A stretch of DNA of 64,000 nt from Psychrobacillus insolitus (GCF_003254155.1 NZ_QKZI01000003.1:1-64000); one strand, 5' to 3'; shown: positions 1 to 9,938, counted from the first letter of the stretch. The notes: generated by a model from the letters alone, not told the origin. Numbers and translations are program-made.

Positions 1-91
1 AAGAAGCAAGCTTCTTCATCATTCGCTCGACTTGCATGTATTAGGCATGCCGCCAGCGTTCGTCCTGAGCCAGGATCAAACTCTCCATAAT
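1..91 (-). rRNA. 16S ribosomal RNA, 5' end (partial, runs off the left edge)
   Basis: Read on the minus strand, the first ~90 bases match the start of a bacterial 16S gene: the universal AGAGTTTGATCCTGGCTCAG site followed by GACGAACGCTGGCGGCATGC and TAATACATGCAAGTCGAGCG. The mature 5' end is near base 90-92, just inside a short hairpin (93-111, GTTGAGT pairing with ACTCAAC) that probably belongs to the processing stem. The start of the V1 loop is Bacillus/Planococcaceae-like. The rest of the rrn operon lies left of the window. Confidence 0.97.
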
Positions 92-283
92 AGTTGAGTA
101 TAAAACTCAACAAATTAGAACTAGTTTAAAAGCTCATTTTGTTTTGCTGGCATCATCATTAAATGATGTCAAAAATGTTTTGCTATCGAGCTAACCGAAA
201 TTAGTCAATAAGCTGTATTTCTTAACGTTTTGCATGTTCAGTTTTCAATGTTCATTTTGTTGCGTCGTTTTGACGACTTTATT

Positions 284-312
284 ATCATAACTCCTATTAG
301 AGTTTATGTCAA
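284..312 (-). promoter_or_regulatory. rRNA promoter P2 (sigma-A)
   Basis: On the minus strand there is a perfect -35 TTGACA (307-312), a 17-base spacer and -10 TATGAT (284-289), pointing at the 16S gene. Transcription would begin near base 277, giving a ~185-base leader with a TTGAAAACTGAAC stretch typical of Bacillus rrn leaders. Confidence 0.85.
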
Positions 313-369
313 ATGTTTTTTATATTTCTTTTTCAAAACATTTCCCTATCTCTCTTGAGGACAAGTATT

Positions 370-398
370 AGTATATACAAAATACAAATGAAAATCAA
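370..398 (-). promoter_or_regulatory. rRNA promoter P1 (upstream tandem promoter)
   Basis: The minus strand carries TTGATT (393-398), 17 bases and TATACT (370-375), about 86 bases upstream of P2. Tandem promoters with 17-base spacers are usual for Bacillus rrn operons. The -35 is less perfect than that of P2. Confidence 0.6.
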
Positions 399-529
399 CA
401 CTAATTTACAAAAAATCGTAATTTTAATTCTCTTCCTTTAATAACAAGTTATATATACTTTACTAATGAAGCTCCTCTACCTTCACAATTCTCTTTATTC
501 CTCTACTTTCTAGGCTTATTCTACTGAAT

Positions 530-618
530 TTTATAATACATATCTAATAAAGTGTTTCATCAACAAATAATAAAAGGTATTGTATATCTAACCACTTTAT
601 AATACATACCTAATAAAG
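530..618 (+). repeat. 23-bp direct repeat pair upstream of mgtC-like gene
   Basis: Two 23-base copies (530-552 and 596-618) differ at one position and are offset by 66 bases. Each begins TTTATAATAC and ends CTAATAAAG, so each contains a TATAAT-like -10 hexamer. The second copy ends 15 bases before the ATG at 634. They may be duplicated promoter or operator sequence; the function is unknown. The rest of 399-633 is AT-rich with no other recognisable element. Confidence 0.6.
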
Positions 619-633
619 AGATGAGGAAAATTC

Positions 634-1356
634 ATGATAGATTGGCTTCAAACTTATTTAGAAAACAATGAAATCATCTTTAAATTATGTTTTGCTGCAT
701 TATTAAGTTTAATAATAGGTATTGAGAGGGAACTAAAGAAGAAACCGATTGGGCTAAAAACGAGTATTGTCATCGCTACATTTAGTTGTCTATTGACGTA
801 TATCTCCATTGAGTCTGCTTATAACACAAATCCACATAACGGAATTAACATAACAATGGATCCACTTCGTTTAGCAGCACAAATTGTTAGCGGAATAGGT
901 TTCTTAGGTGTTGGTGTTATATTGCATAAAGGAAACGATAGCATTACTGGCCTTACTACAGCTGCAATGATTTGGGGGGCCGGTGGGATTGGAATTGCAG
1001 TGGGTGCAGGTTTCTACAAAGAAGCTTCACTAACAGTAGCTATTGTGTTGATTGGTATAGAAGCTATCCCACCCTTAATGACTAAGTTCGGGCCAAAACG
1101 GTTAAGATCCAAAGAGCTGTTCCTTAAGGTTCTCGTCCAGGATACCGTAAGTATTACTAAAGTTTATGAATATCTAGAGAAAAATGGTGCTTATATAGAA
1201 GGAATCCTAATTAGAGATATAATTTTAGAAAATGATTACGCAAAACATGAGATGGAAATGCGTTTATCTATACTTACAAATGAAACCCCAGTAGAATTTT
1301 ATAACACGTTGAAACAATTAGATTTTATCGAGCGTGTAGAAGTTGAATCTATTTAA
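634..1356 (+). CDS. MgtC/SapB family membrane protein
   Basis: The 240-residue protein has about five hydrophobic segments in its first ~145 residues and the family signatures IGIERELKKKPIGLKT near residue 28 and GIGFLGVGVILHKG near residue 88. The C-terminal ~80 residues form a soluble, ACT-like regulatory tail. MgtC-like proteins are inner membrane proteins linked to Mg2+ limitation and F-ATPase or membrane-potential control; some Bacillus members have unassigned roles. Only 15 bases separate it from the CDF transporter downstream, so the two are probably co-transcribed. No M-box (ykoK) riboswitch is visible upstream. Confidence 0.9.
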   Translation: MIDWLQTYLENNEIIFKLCFAALLSLIIGIERELKKKPIGLKTSIVIATFSCLLTYISIESAYNTNPHNGINITMDPLRLAAQIVSGIGFLGVGVILHKGNDSITGLTTAAMIWGAGGIGIAVGAGFYKEASLTVAIVLIGIEAIPPLMTKFGPKRLRSKELFLKVLVQDTVSITKVYEYLEKNGAYIEGILIRDIILENDYAKHEMEMRLSILTNETPVEFYNTLKQLDFIERVEVESI

Positions 1357-1371
1357 TAAAGGAGATTTTTT

Positions 1372-2361
1372 ATGACAAACTTTTTAAAACTACTAAAGGA
1401 TGGCAATAAACCTTCCTTAACTGCAGCTATTGTTAATACTATTATTGCAATTTTAAAGGCCGGAGCATTCTTTTTAACTGGCAATGTTGCAATGTTCGCA
1501 GAAATGATGCACTCAATTGGAGATGCAGCTAACCAATTTTTTGTTTATATTGGTTCGGCATTATCCAAAAAAGCTCCCACCCCTAAGTTTCCTAATGGGT
1601 TCGGACGTTTAGTCAATTTAGTTTGTCTAGGAGCAGTAATTATTGTTGGTATTCTTTCTTATGAGACTATTTTAGAAGGCTGGCATCACATACAACATCC
1701 AGCTGCATCTACTGGAGTAGCAATAACTCTTACTGTATTAGCAATTAGTATCATCTTGGAATTCTCTGTGCTTTATAAAGCTGGAAAAGAAGTTTTACAT
1801 GAAGCAGGCGTCAAAGGCACATTACTTTCACCACTTACAACTAGTTTTACTCATTTAAATCAAGCAAAACCTGCAACCAAATTAGTATTTATGGAAGACT
1901 TAGTTGCAACATCTGGTGGTATTCTAGCATTTGTAGCTGTTTTGATTTCTCATTTTACAGGATTTTTACAAGCAGAAGGTATTGCTTCTATTATGATTGG
2001 ATTAATGATGTTCTATGTAGTGGGAAAAGTATTCTTAGATAATGCACGTGGAGCTCTTGGTGAAACAGATGAGCAAATGCTTAACCATATTGCGCATATA
2101 GTTTCAGAAAATCCTCATGTTAAAGATATCCAAGAATTAGAAGTAGTAAAAGAAGGTGAGTTTTTACATGTGAAGTTAGTTGCCGAAATAGATCCTTCCC
2201 TTTCTTTTGCTAAAGTTGACGATATCCATGATGTATTAAAAGATCTAATCATGAGTCAACAGGGTGTAACAGATGTAATTATTGCTTTTGATGAAGATGA
2301 TGGCGTTCGAGAATGGACTCACCATAAAGACCCTAGAACAATATTAAAAACACATGACTGA
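1372..2361 (+). CDS. Cation diffusion facilitator (CDF) family transporter
   Basis: The 329-residue protein has an N-terminal CDF transmembrane domain with the HxxxD metal site as HSIGD in TM2 (near residue 49) and a second acidic site around EDLVATSGG near residue 180. The last ~85 residues form the usual cytosolic ferredoxin-like dimerisation domain. CDF proteins export divalent cations (Zn, Mn, Co, Fe) by H+ antiport. A strong AAAGGAG site precedes the ATG. The pairing with the MgtC-like gene suggests a divalent-cation or membrane-stress unit. The metal cannot be told from sequence alone. Confidence 0.9.
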   Translation: MTNFLKLLKDGNKPSLTAAIVNTIIAILKAGAFFLTGNVAMFAEMMHSIGDAANQFFVYIGSALSKKAPTPKFPNGFGRLVNLVCLGAVIIVGILSYETILEGWHHIQHPAASTGVAITLTVLAISIILEFSVLYKAGKEVLHEAGVKGTLLSPLTTSFTHLNQAKPATKLVFMEDLVATSGGILAFVAVLISHFTGFLQAEGIASIMIGLMMFYVVGKVFLDNARGALGETDEQMLNHIAHIVSENPHVKDIQELEVVKEGEFLHVKLVAEIDPSLSFAKVDDIHDVLKDLIMSQQGVTDVIIAFDEDDGVREWTHHKDPRTILKTHD

Positions 2362-2380
2362 TTTCAGTCATGTGTTTTTC
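2349..2380. terminator. Bidirectional intrinsic terminator
   Basis: AACACATGACTGA pairs with TCAGTCATGTGTT, followed by TTTTTC. The hairpin contains the CDF stop codon and lies 6 bases from the stop of the convergent alcohol dehydrogenase, so it can serve both. Confidence 0.85.
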
Positions 2381-2385
2381 TTTGC

Positions 2386-3549
2386 TTATAGACAAGCTGT
2401 TAATATTTGTTTTGTATCTTCTGCATTTAACTTATTAAAGTTACCATATGGGCCGTAGACCATTGCTTTTTCAACCATAAGGTCTATTTTCGAATCATCG
2501 ATATTATAATCAGCTAGTTTGATTGGTGCTTCTAATGAAGCCCAGAATGCTGCTAACTTATCAATTCCTTCATAGGCAACTTCTTCCACAGATTTACCTT
2601 CAGTATTAACTCCAAATACATTTGTTGCCATTTTTGCAAAACGCGCTGGATTTACTTTCACATTATGGCGCATCCACCTAGGGAACACAATTGCAAGTCC
2701 TCCACCGTGTGGAATATCATATACCGCAGAAATGGCATGTTCGATATTGTGACTTGCCCAATCTCCGTTATAACCCATTTGTAAGAAACCATTTAAGCCT
2801 AGTGTTCCTGCAAATAAGACAGTTTCACGTAGTTCATAGTTTTCTAAATCTTTCACAAGTTTTGGACCCGCATCTATAACCGCTCGCAAAACTCCTTCAA
2901 TCATTTCATCTTGAACAGGTGTATTCGTCGCATTATTATAGTATTGTTCGAACATGTGAGACATCATATCAACAATCCCATAAACTGTTTGATCCAATGG
3001 TACTGTAAACGTATTAACTGGGTCTAAAATGGAGAACTTAGGAAATACATGTGGACTTCCCCAACCATATTTTTCAAGTGTTTCTTCATTTGTAATAACA
3101 GAACCAGAATTCATTTCTGAACCAGTGGCAGCTAGTGTTAACACTGTCCCAAAAGGAAGTGCTTCTGTAGGAATAGCTTTACGTGTAACTAAATCCCACG
3201 CATCTCCATCATATTTGGCAGCAGCTACGATTAGTTTCGTACAATCAATAACAGATCCTCCACCAACAGCTAGGACAACATCGATTCCTTCTTTTTTACA
3301 AAGTTCTGCTCCTTTTATAGCTGTAGATAATCTCGGATTCGGTTCTACGCCGGATAATTCAAATACTTCCATATTAGCTTCTTTCAGATTCGCCATTACT
3401 TGATCATATAGTCCATTTCTTTTAATACTCCCTCCGCCATACACGACTAATACTTTTTTCCCGTATGGAGAAAGTTCATTTGTTAATTTTGCTAATTGAT
3501 CTTTACCAAATATTAATTTAACTGGATTATAAAATGAAAATGCATTCAT
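2386..3549 (-). CDS. yugJ: Iron-containing (group III) alcohol dehydrogenase, YugJ-like
   Basis: I chose the ATG at 3549 (387 residues) because AAAGAGGAGG lies just upstream; an in-frame start 21 bases earlier has no such site. The protein has the family nucleotide motif [10 protein letters not shown] near residue 90 and the metal-binding region with H residues in [27 protein letters not shown] and the MRH that follows. Members are NAD(P)H-dependent butanol/aldehyde reductases (BDH group); the true substrate is unknown. The next gene clockwise in B. subtilis is yugI, which is also close here, supporting the YugJ assignment. Confidence 0.88.
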   Translation of the reverse strand: MNAFSFYNPVKLIFGKDQLAKLTNELSPYGKKVLVVYGGGSIKRNGLYDQVMANLKEANMEVFELSGVEPNPRLSTAIKGAELCKKEGIDVVLAVGGGSVIDCTKLIVAAAKYDGDAWDLVTRKAIPTEALPFGTVLTLAATGSEMNSGSVITNEETLEKYGWGSPHVFPKFSILDPVNTFTVPLDQTVYGIVDMMSHMFEQYYNNATNTPVQDEMIEGVLRAVIDAGPKLVKDLENYELRETVLFAGTLGLNGFLQMGYNGDWASHNIEHAISAVYDIPHGGGLAIVFPRWMRHNVKVNPARFAKMATNVFGVNTEGKSVEEVAYEGIDKLAAFWASLEAPIKLADYNIDDSKIDLMVEKAMVYGPYGNFNKLNAEDTKQILTACL

Positions 3550-3587
3550 GTTTTGGACCTCCTCTTTCATAGAGTATAAAATAAATA

Positions 3588-3614
3588 AAACCGCTTGTAC
3601 AATACAAGCGGTTT
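3588..3614 (-). terminator. Intrinsic terminator of glutamate dehydrogenase gene
   Basis: AAACCGCTTGTA pairs with TACAAGCGGTTT across a 3-base loop, with a TTTTATTTATTTTA tract following on the minus strand. It lies 8 bases after the glutamate dehydrogenase stop. A possible yugJ -10 (TATACT, 3573-3578) sits immediately downstream. Confidence 0.85.
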
Positions 3615-3622
3615 AGTAATTG

Positions 3623-4867
3623 TTATACCCACCCACGGAAACGCGAAGCTTCGGCAGTTCGACGTACACCAACCATATATGCAGCTAAACGCATATCAAT
3701 ATTACGTGTTGTAGCTACATTATAAATATTTTCAAAAGCTTCAACCATTTTAATAATAAGTTTGTCATTCACTTCTTCTTCTGACCAGTAATAACCTTGA
3801 TTATTTTGTACCCACTCAAAGTAAGAAACAGTTACGCCTCCAGCACTCGCTAATACGTCGGGCACTAATAGAATACCTCTTTCATAAAGTATTCTTGTAG
3901 CTTCAGTTGTTGTTGGACCATTTGCAGCTTCTACAACAATTTTCGCTCTAATATTATGTGCATTATCAGCAGTAATTTGGTTCTCTATTGCTGCTGGAAC
4001 TAAAATATCACAGTCTAATTCTAATAATTCTTCGTTTGATATAGTGTTTTCAAATAATGTTGTTACTGTACCGAAACTATCGCGACGGTCTAATAAATAA
4101 TCGATATCTAACCCGTTCGGATCATGTAATGCACCATAAGCATCTGAAATGGCAATAACTTTTGCACCTTGATCACTAAGGAATTTAGCTAAGAAGCTTC
4201 CTGCATTACCAAAGCCTTGAATAACTACACGAGCACCTGTCATATCAATGCCACGTTTTTTAGCAGCTTCATTAATGATGATTGTAACACCTTGTGCAGT
4301 TGCTCGGTCACGACCTTGAGAACCACCTAATGCAATTGGTTTACCAGTAATAAATCCCGGAGAGTTTAATTGATCCATACGACTATATTCATCCATCATC
4401 CAAGCCATAATTTGCGCATTCGTGAATACGTCTGGAGCAGGAATATCTTTTGTCGGTCCAACGATTTGACCAATTGCTCTAACATACCCACGACTTAAGC
4501 GTTCAATTTCTCCCATAGACATTTCACGTGGGTCACAAACTACTCCACCCTTAGCCCCACCATATGGAAGGTTAACAATTCCAGCTTTTAAAGTCATCCA
4601 CATAGATAGTGCTTTCATTTCTTCTACCGTAACTGCAGGATGGAAACGAATTCCTCCCTTAGTAGGACCAACCGCATCGTTATGTTGCGCACGATAACCA
4701 GTGAATACTTTAATTGTATTATCGTCCATTTTTACAGGAATACGAACTTCCAGCATTCTAATTGGTTCTTTTAATAGTTCATACATCGCATCATCATAAC
4801 CCAATTTTTTCAAAGCCTCTTTAATAACTGCTTGAGTTGATGTAAATAGGTTTAAATTATCAGCCAT
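3623..4867 (-). CDS. rocG: NAD-specific glutamate dehydrogenase (RocG/GudB type)
   Basis: The 414-residue protein has the Glu/Leu/Phe/Val dehydrogenase signature: KGGIRFHP (residues 70-77), the catalytic lysine in PYGGAKGGV (K106), PAPDVFTNAQIM, and a Rossmann GFGNAG near residue 218. It oxidatively deaminates glutamate to 2-oxoglutarate and ammonia in the cytosol. It follows rocA and rocD on the same strand, which fits the last step of arginine/ornithine/proline breakdown. B. subtilis has two such enzymes (RocG and GudB) and I cannot separate them by sequence here; the symbol rests on context. Confidence 0.93.
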   Translation of the reverse strand: MADNLNLFTSTQAVIKEALKKLGYDDAMYELLKEPIRMLEVRIPVKMDDNTIKVFTGYRAQHNDAVGPTKGGIRFHPAVTVEEMKALSMWMTLKAGIVNLPYGGAKGGVVCDPREMSMGEIERLSRGYVRAIGQIVGPTKDIPAPDVFTNAQIMAWMMDEYSRMDQLNSPGFITGKPIALGGSQGRDRATAQGVTIIINEAAKKRGIDMTGARVVIQGFGNAGSFLAKFLSDQGAKVIAISDAYGALHDPNGLDIDYLLDRRDSFGTVTTLFENTISNEELLELDCDILVPAAIENQITADNAHNIRAKIVVEAANGPTTTEATRILYERGILLVPDVLASAGGVTVSYFEWVQNNQGYYWSEEEVNDKLIIKMVEAFENIYNVATTRNIDMRLAAYMVGVRRTAEASRFRGWV

Positions 4868-4947
4868 TGATTATTCCGCCTCTTTAATTTATATTAATTT
4901 CTCGAAACAATTGTAACATATATTGGTTAAAACTTAACTATTAAATG

Positions 4948-6141
4948 TTATTTTGTGAATACTTTTTTAATTCTTTCAATCGCCCAGTCCAATTCTTCTT
5001 TTGAAATAATGAGTGGTGGAGCAAATCGGATAACCGTGCTATGAGTTTCTTTACATAATAATCCTAATTCTTTTAAAGCTTCACAGAAAGGACGAGCTTC
5101 TTCTGTTAATTCCATACCGATAAATAGCCCACGGCCACGTACTTCTTTAATAGATAAATGTTGAATTCCTTTTAAAGCGTTTAAGAAATATTCACCTAAT
5201 TCTAGAGATCGATCTGCTAACTTCTCGGCTTCTAATACTTCAAGAGCAGCGATCGAAACAGCACATGCCATTGGATTACCACCAAATGTGGAGCCATGAG
5301 AACCTGGATTAAATACTCCTAAGATATCACGGTTTGCAACTACGCATGAGATAGGGAATACTCCGCCACCAAGTGCCTTACCAAGAATATACATATCAGG
5401 AATTACACTTTCCCATTCACAGGCAAACATTTTACCAGTACGACAAAGTCCTGCTTGTATTTCATCTGCAACAAATAGAACATTATTTTCACGACATAAT
5501 TCAAAAGCCGCTTTCATAAAACCTGCAGGAGGAATGATAACTCCAGCTTCTCCTTGAATTGGTTCGATCATGAAAGCTGCAGTATTTGGTGTAATTGCAG
5601 CTTTCAGCGCTTCTAGATCTCCGTAAGGAATAATTTTAATCCCTGGAAGGAACGGTCCAAACCCACGTTTATATTCAAAATCAGATGATAATGATACAGC
5701 ACCCATTGTACGACCATGGAAGTTGCCCTCACACACAATAATTACCGCTTGATTTTCTCTCACACCCTTCACATCATATGCCCATCTTCGAACCGTTTTA
5801 ATAGCAGTCTCAACAGCTTCAGCACCGGTATTCATTGGCAATACCATTTCTTTACCTGTTAGTTTACTTACTTTTTCGAACCACGGCCCTAATTGATCAC
5901 TATGAAATGCACGAGAAGTTAAAGTAACACGATCTGCTTGATCTTTTAATGCTTGAATAATTTTCGGATGGCGATGCCCTTGATTAACTGCAGAATAAGC
6001 AGAAAGCATATCCATGAATTTATTTCCTTCTGGATCTTTTACCCAAACTCCTTGTGCTTCAGAAATTACTATTGGAAGTGGGTTATAGTTATTTGCACCA
6101 AATTTAACAGTTTGTTCAATTACTTGTTTTGAAATGGTCAT
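4948..6141 (-). CDS. rocD: Ornithine aminotransferase
   Basis: This class-III PLP aminotransferase of 397 residues converts ornithine plus 2-oxoglutarate to glutamate-5-semialdehyde and glutamate. Visible motifs are [11 protein letters not shown] (residues 103-113), the VADEIQAG acidic motif (224-231) and the PLP lysine in GKALGGG (K255). A GGGGAGC site precedes the ATG. It lies 28 bases after rocA and shares its strand. The product cyclises to pyrroline-5-carboxylate, the substrate of RocA. Confidence 0.96.
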   Translation of the reverse strand: MTISKQVIEQTVKFGANNYNPLPIVISEAQGVWVKDPEGNKFMDMLSAYSAVNQGHRHPKIIQALKDQADRVTLTSRAFHSDQLGPWFEKVSKLTGKEMVLPMNTGAEAVETAIKTVRRWAYDVKGVRENQAVIIVCEGNFHGRTMGAVSLSSDFEYKRGFGPFLPGIKIIPYGDLEALKAAITPNTAAFMIEPIQGEAGVIIPPAGFMKAAFELCRENNVLFVADEIQAGLCRTGKMFACEWESVIPDMYILGKALGGGVFPISCVVANRDILGVFNPGSHGSTFGGNPMACAVSIAALEVLEAEKLADRSLELGEYFLNALKGIQHLSIKEVRGRGLFIGMELTEEARPFCEALKELGLLCKETHSTVIRFAPPLIISKEELDWAIERIKKVFTK

Positions 6142-6169
6142 AGACTAAAGCTCCCCAGTTTTAATTATA

Positions 6170-7714
6170 TTAAAGCATTTCAGATGTAGTTTTTGCTTGT
6201 AAATGAAGCTGGATATAATCTGGTCCGCCAGCTTTTGAATCTGTACCTGACATATTAAATCCGCCAAATGGTTGATATCCAACAATAGCACCAGTACATC
6301 CACGATTGAAGTAAAGGTTACCAACATGGAAATCATCACGAGCTTTTTCTAAGTTCATACGGTTATTTGTAATTACTGCTCCAGTTAATCCATACTCTGT
6401 ATTATTTGCAATTTCAATTGCTTCATCGAAGTCTTTTGCTTTAGACATACCTAAAACCGGACCAAATATTTCTTCTTGCATAATACGAGAAGTTGGAGAT
6501 AAGTCAGCAAATACAGTTGGTTGGATGAAGTAACCTTTTGAATCATCACCAGTACCACCTATAACTAGACGACCTTCACCTTTACCAATTTCAACATATT
6601 CCATAATTTTTTTATATGCAGCACCACCGATCACTGGGCCAACGAAGTGTTCATCGTTATCTGGGGCACCTACCGTCAAAGCTTTTGTTAATTCTTCTAC
6701 ACGATTAACTACTTGTTCGTATACGTCTGCTACGATTACAGCACGTGAACATGCGGAACATTTTTGACCACTGAAACCAAATGCAGATTTCACGATAGAT
6801 TGAGCAGCTAACTCTATATCTGCTCCTTTATCTACAACGATTGTATCTTTCCCTCCCATTTCAAGGATTGTGCGTTTGATCCAGATCTGACCTGGTGATA
6901 TTTTAGAAGATTTTTCAACAATCCCTAGACCCACATCACGAGAACCAGTGAAAGTAATGAGACGAGTACGTGGATGTTCAACTAGGAAGTCACCTATTTC
7001 AGCGCCAGAACCTGGGATGAAGTTAACAACACCCGCTGGCATACCTGCTTCTTCTAATACTTCAACAAATTTATAAGATATAATTGGAGTTGTAGAAGCT
7101 GGTTTTAATAACACGGTATTCCCAGCTACCATTGCAGCAACCGTAATACCTGCCATAATTGCAAATGGGAAGTTCCATGGTGAAATAGCAATGGCAACAC
7201 CAAGCGGAATATAATTATAACGATTATATTCACCTGGACGGCTCTGCACTGGAGCACCATCTTTTAAACGTAGCATTTCGCGTCCATAATATTCTAAGAA
7301 ATCAATTCCTTCTGCTACTTCTACATCAGCCTCAATCCAAGTTTTACCTGCTTCTTTTGATAATAAAGCAGAAAATTCAAATTTACGGCGACGTATGATA
7401 GCCGCTGCTTTGAAAAGAACATCAGCACGTACTTCAGGTTTTACCTTTTTCCATGTTTTAAATGCTTCATCTGCAATTTCTAATGCTTTTGCTGAAATTT
7501 CTTGTGTAGCTTTTGAAACGATCCCTACAACTTGTTCTTTATTTGCAGGGTTATAAGAAACAATTTTTCCTTCAGTAGTAATTCTTTCTCCACCAACGAT
7601 TAATGGGAATTCATCACCAAGGTACGCTTCAACAACTTTATATCCATCAGCCATCGCTTTTTTATTTTCTTCTTTTGAAAAGTCTGTGAACGGTTCATGT
7701 TTATACGACAACAT
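6170..7714 (-). CDS. rocA: 1-pyrroline-5-carboxylate dehydrogenase
   Basis: The 514-residue aldehyde dehydrogenase is close to B. subtilis RocA from end to end, including the KHEPFTDF start and the [19 protein letters not shown] tail. The catalytic Cys is C319 in GQKCSACSR and the general-base Glu is about E285 in EMGGKD. It oxidises glutamate semialdehyde to glutamate with NAD. AAGGAGGGATTTA precedes the ATG. It is the first gene of the rocA-rocD-gdh set. I looked upstream for a sigma-54 (-24/-12) promoter, as used by the B. subtilis roc operons, and did not find a convincing one. Confidence 0.96.
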   Translation of the reverse strand: MLSYKHEPFTDFSKEENKKAMADGYKVVEAYLGDEFPLIVGGERITTEGKIVSYNPANKEQVVGIVSKATQEISAKALEIADEAFKTWKKVKPEVRADVLFKAAAIIRRRKFEFSALLSKEAGKTWIEADVEVAEGIDFLEYYGREMLRLKDGAPVQSRPGEYNRYNYIPLGVAIAISPWNFPFAIMAGITVAAMVAGNTVLLKPASTTPIISYKFVEVLEEAGMPAGVVNFIPGSGAEIGDFLVEHPRTRLITFTGSRDVGLGIVEKSSKISPGQIWIKRTILEMGGKDTIVVDKGADIELAAQSIVKSAFGFSGQKCSACSRAVIVADVYEQVVNRVEELTKALTVGAPDNDEHFVGPVIGGAAYKKIMEYVEIGKGEGRLVIGGTGDDSKGYFIQPTVFADLSPTSRIMQEEIFGPVLGMSKAKDFDEAIEIANNTEYGLTGAVITNNRMNLEKARDDFHVGNLYFNRGCTGAIVGYQPFGGFNMSGTDSKAGGPDYIQLHLQAKTTSEML

Positions 7715-7850
7715 TAAATCCCTCCTTTAGAATGTTACATACCCTGCATTCAATCAGGGGAAACTAAAATAAAGCAAACAATAGAATGCACAGAAAAGTC
7801 TACACTTATGCGTATGCCTGTTTTATTAATTGTAGAAGAAACTTATAATG

Positions 7851-7888
7851 AAAAACGGACGCCTTTAGAAATTAAAGGCGTCCGTTTT
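7851..7888 (-). terminator. Intrinsic terminator of yugI
   Basis: AAACGGACGCCTTT pairs with AAAGGCGTCCGTTT over a 7-base loop, with T-runs on both sides. It lies 6 bases after the yugI stop and upstream of the rocA leader, separating the two transcripts. Confidence 0.88.
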
Positions 7889-7893
7889 TTCAA

Positions 7894-8268
7894 TTACTCA
7901 ATTGATTGTTTAATCCAATCTGCTAGCTTTTCTTTCAATGTGTTAAATCCTTCTTCGTCATTCTCGTCTACACGAGCTTGAAGCGATTTACGCGGTCTAT
8001 CTTCTTTTTTTGGCATTAGAGGCTTTTCTTGCAGTTCACGTATGGATAGACTGATTTTACCTGCATCCATATCCACTTCTAATACTTTCACTTTTACTGC
8101 TTGCGCTACTGTTAAAAATTCACTAACTTCTTTTACGTAGCCATACGTAATTTCTGAAATGTGTACAAGTCCTTGTGTAGTCTCATCCAAGCTAACAAAT
8201 GCACCATATGGTTGAATGCCCGTCACTATACCCGATACAACATCTCCTACCTTATAAGTATTGGTCAT
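7894..8268 (-). CDS. yugI: S1-domain RNA-binding protein, general stress protein 13 family
   Basis: The 124-residue protein has an N-terminal S1 domain (residues ~5-75: GDVVSGIVTGIQPYGAFVSL, VHISEI, VKVKVLEVD, ISLSIRE) and a charged C-terminal tail. It matches the YugI/GSP13 family, which associates with ribosomes and RNA. An extended -10 lies upstream. The gene order yugI-yugE-patB matches B. subtilis, with the alaR/alaT genes missing between them. Confidence 0.92.
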   Translation of the reverse strand: MTNTYKVGDVVSGIVTGIQPYGAFVSLDETTQGLVHISEITYGYVKEVSEFLTVAQAVKVKVLEVDMDAGKISLSIRELQEKPLMPKKEDRPRKSLQARVDENDEEGFNTLKEKLADWIKQSIE

Positions 8269-8314
8269 ATGAACCGTTCCTACTTTCTATTTATATACGT
8301 TTTAGTCAAGATAA

Positions 8315-8323
8315 ATTATAGCA
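8315..8323 (-). promoter_or_regulatory. Extended -10 promoter for yugI
   Basis: TGCTATAAT on the minus strand is a perfect extended -10, about 47 bases upstream of the yugI ATG. No good -35 is seen, as is common for extended -10 promoters. Confidence 0.5.
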
Positions 8324-8590
8324 TAGTGCAGCGAGATAACTAGCAAAGACCTACTCCGCTCACGCGAGGAATATATTTGCAATGATTTGGTACGGCTATA
8401 TAAAATCTTTTTCTAATATTATTTAGTAGGATTATACAAAAAAATCATACTCTTGCCATCTGATCTTAGCGAGGTTTAAACTATTATAAAAAGAGGAATA
8501 ACTTCACAAATCTATCTTTCAGTTTTTTTCACAATTTATCTATACATTTTCTTTACAACCTCGTGTACAATAGTACAGTTCTATCGAAGG
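8324..8590. other. Divergent intergenic region, no gene
   Basis: About 270 bases between the divergent yugI and symporter genes. It is AT-rich with no coding potential on either strand. A TACAAT at 8566-8571 is the best -10 candidate for the symporter gene, without a matching -35. Confidence 0.4.
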
Positions 8591-8600
8591 AGGAAATACA

Positions 8601-9938
8601 ATGACAAAACGAGATCATTTTGGATCTAAAATTGGATTTATACTAGCAGCAGCTGGAAGTGCTATCGGCTTAGGTGCTATTTGGAAGTTCCCATATATGG
8701 CTGGAACGAACGGTGGGAGTGTGTTCGTATTACTGTTTATATTGAGTACATTGCTTATTGGACTACCAATTTTACTTGCTGAATTTATCATTGGCAGAAA
8801 GGGTCAAGCGGATGCTGTCTCTAGCTTTAAGAAGCTTGCACCTGGAAAACCTTGGTATCTAATCGGTTGGTCAGGATTTATCTTTTCATTTATTATACTG
8901 TCTTTTTACAGTGTCATTGGTGGATGGATTTTATCTTATTTAGTTAGATCCATCACATTTAGTGTAAGTGGAAATAGTGAAACTTTTTACGAAGACCTAT
9001 TTAATTCCGTTATTTCAAATCCATTTGAAGTGTTGGCTGGTCAAGCAGTTTTCATCTTTTTGACAATTTGGATCGTACAGGGTGGAATCAAGGGTGGGAT
9101 TGAAAAGGCAAGTAAGTGGATGATGCCACTTTTGCTCATATTCTTTCTTATACTAGCAGTTCGTTCTATGACGCTTCCGGGAGCTATGGAAGGAGTTAAA
9201 TTTCTTTTCGTTCCAGATTGGTCCTATTTCACTTGGGAAACTGCATTACTAGCTCTAGGGCAAGCATTTTTCTCCTTAAGCGTAGGTGTTTCTGGAATGA
9301 TTACGTATGCATCTTATTTACCAAAAGATACGAAGCTAGGATCCTCTGCTCTTAGTGTTTCGCTTCTTAATATAGGGATTTCTATCATGTCGGGTCTCGT
9401 TATATTCCCTGCTGTCTTTGCATTAGGTTTTTCTCCAGATGCAGGACCGGGACTTGCATTTATTATATTACCTGCTGTTTTTGAACAAATTATATTCGGT
9501 CAATTTTTCTTAATATTATTCTTTGTTTTACTGCTTTTCGCTACATTGACTTCTTCCATCAGTATGTTAGAAATTGTTGTATCAATTGGGATTAAATCGA
9601 AATATGATAGAAGAAGAAGAGCTGCATGGGTATATGGTTCTTTAATATTTTTACTAGGTATTCCGAGTGCTTTATCTTTTGGAGTACTGTCGAATGTCCA
9701 AATAATGGGAATGTCCATTTTTGATTTAGCTGATTTCTTAACTAGCAGCATTGGATTACCATTAGGTGCCTTATTTATCTCCATATTTGCTGGATATAAA
9801 TTCTCCAAATCAGAACTTACAAATGAACTGAATTTAAACAAGTTTTTATTGAATTCGTGGCGTATTATCGTCCGGTATGCAGCCCCTATTGCCATTATTA
9901 TTGTATTTTTACAAGGTATCATCAAAGTATTAATGTGA
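8601..9938 (+). CDS. Sodium-dependent transporter, neurotransmitter:sodium symporter (SNF/NSS) family
   Basis: The 445-residue protein has about 11-12 membrane segments. The N-terminal NSS signature is clear: GSAIGLGAIWKFPYMAGTNG (residues 20-39), where the unwound TM1 binds substrate and Na+. GQAFFSLSVGVSGMITYASY corresponds to TM6/7. Bacterial members import amino acids with Na+. AAGGAGGAAATACA precedes the ATG. B. subtilis has similar proteins (YhdH, YocR). Its position beside the roc genes suggests amino-acid uptake, but the substrate is not evident. Confidence 0.93.
   Translation: MTKRDHFGSKIGFILAAAGSAIGLGAIWKFPYMAGTNGGSVFVLLFILSTLLIGLPILLAEFIIGRKGQADAVSSFKKLAPGKPWYLIGWSGFIFSFIILSFYSVIGGWILSYLVRSITFSVSGNSETFYEDLFNSVISNPFEVLAGQAVFIFLTIWIVQGGIKGGIEKASKWMMPLLLIFFLILAVRSMTLPGAMEGVKFLFVPDWSYFTWETALLALGQAFFSLSVGVSGMITYASYLPKDTKLGSSALSVSLLNIGISIMSGLVIFPAVFALGFSPDAGPGLAFIILPAVFEQIIFGQFFLILFFVLLLFATLTSSISMLEIVVSIGIKSKYDRRRRAAWVYGSLIFLLGIPSALSFGVLSNVQIMGMSIFDLADFLTSSIGLPLGALFISIFAGYKFSKSELTNELNLNKFLLNSWRIIVRYAAPIAIIIVFLQGIIKVLM

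Noticed and set aside
3029-3403. 124-codon frame antisense to yugJ
   Set aside because: Shadow of a conserved dehydrogenase with no start signal.
7715-7850. Sigma-54 promoter for rocA
   Set aside because: No GG-N10-GC pair with the expected flanks was found on the minus strand; an AGGCAT...GCAT stretch has wrong spacing.
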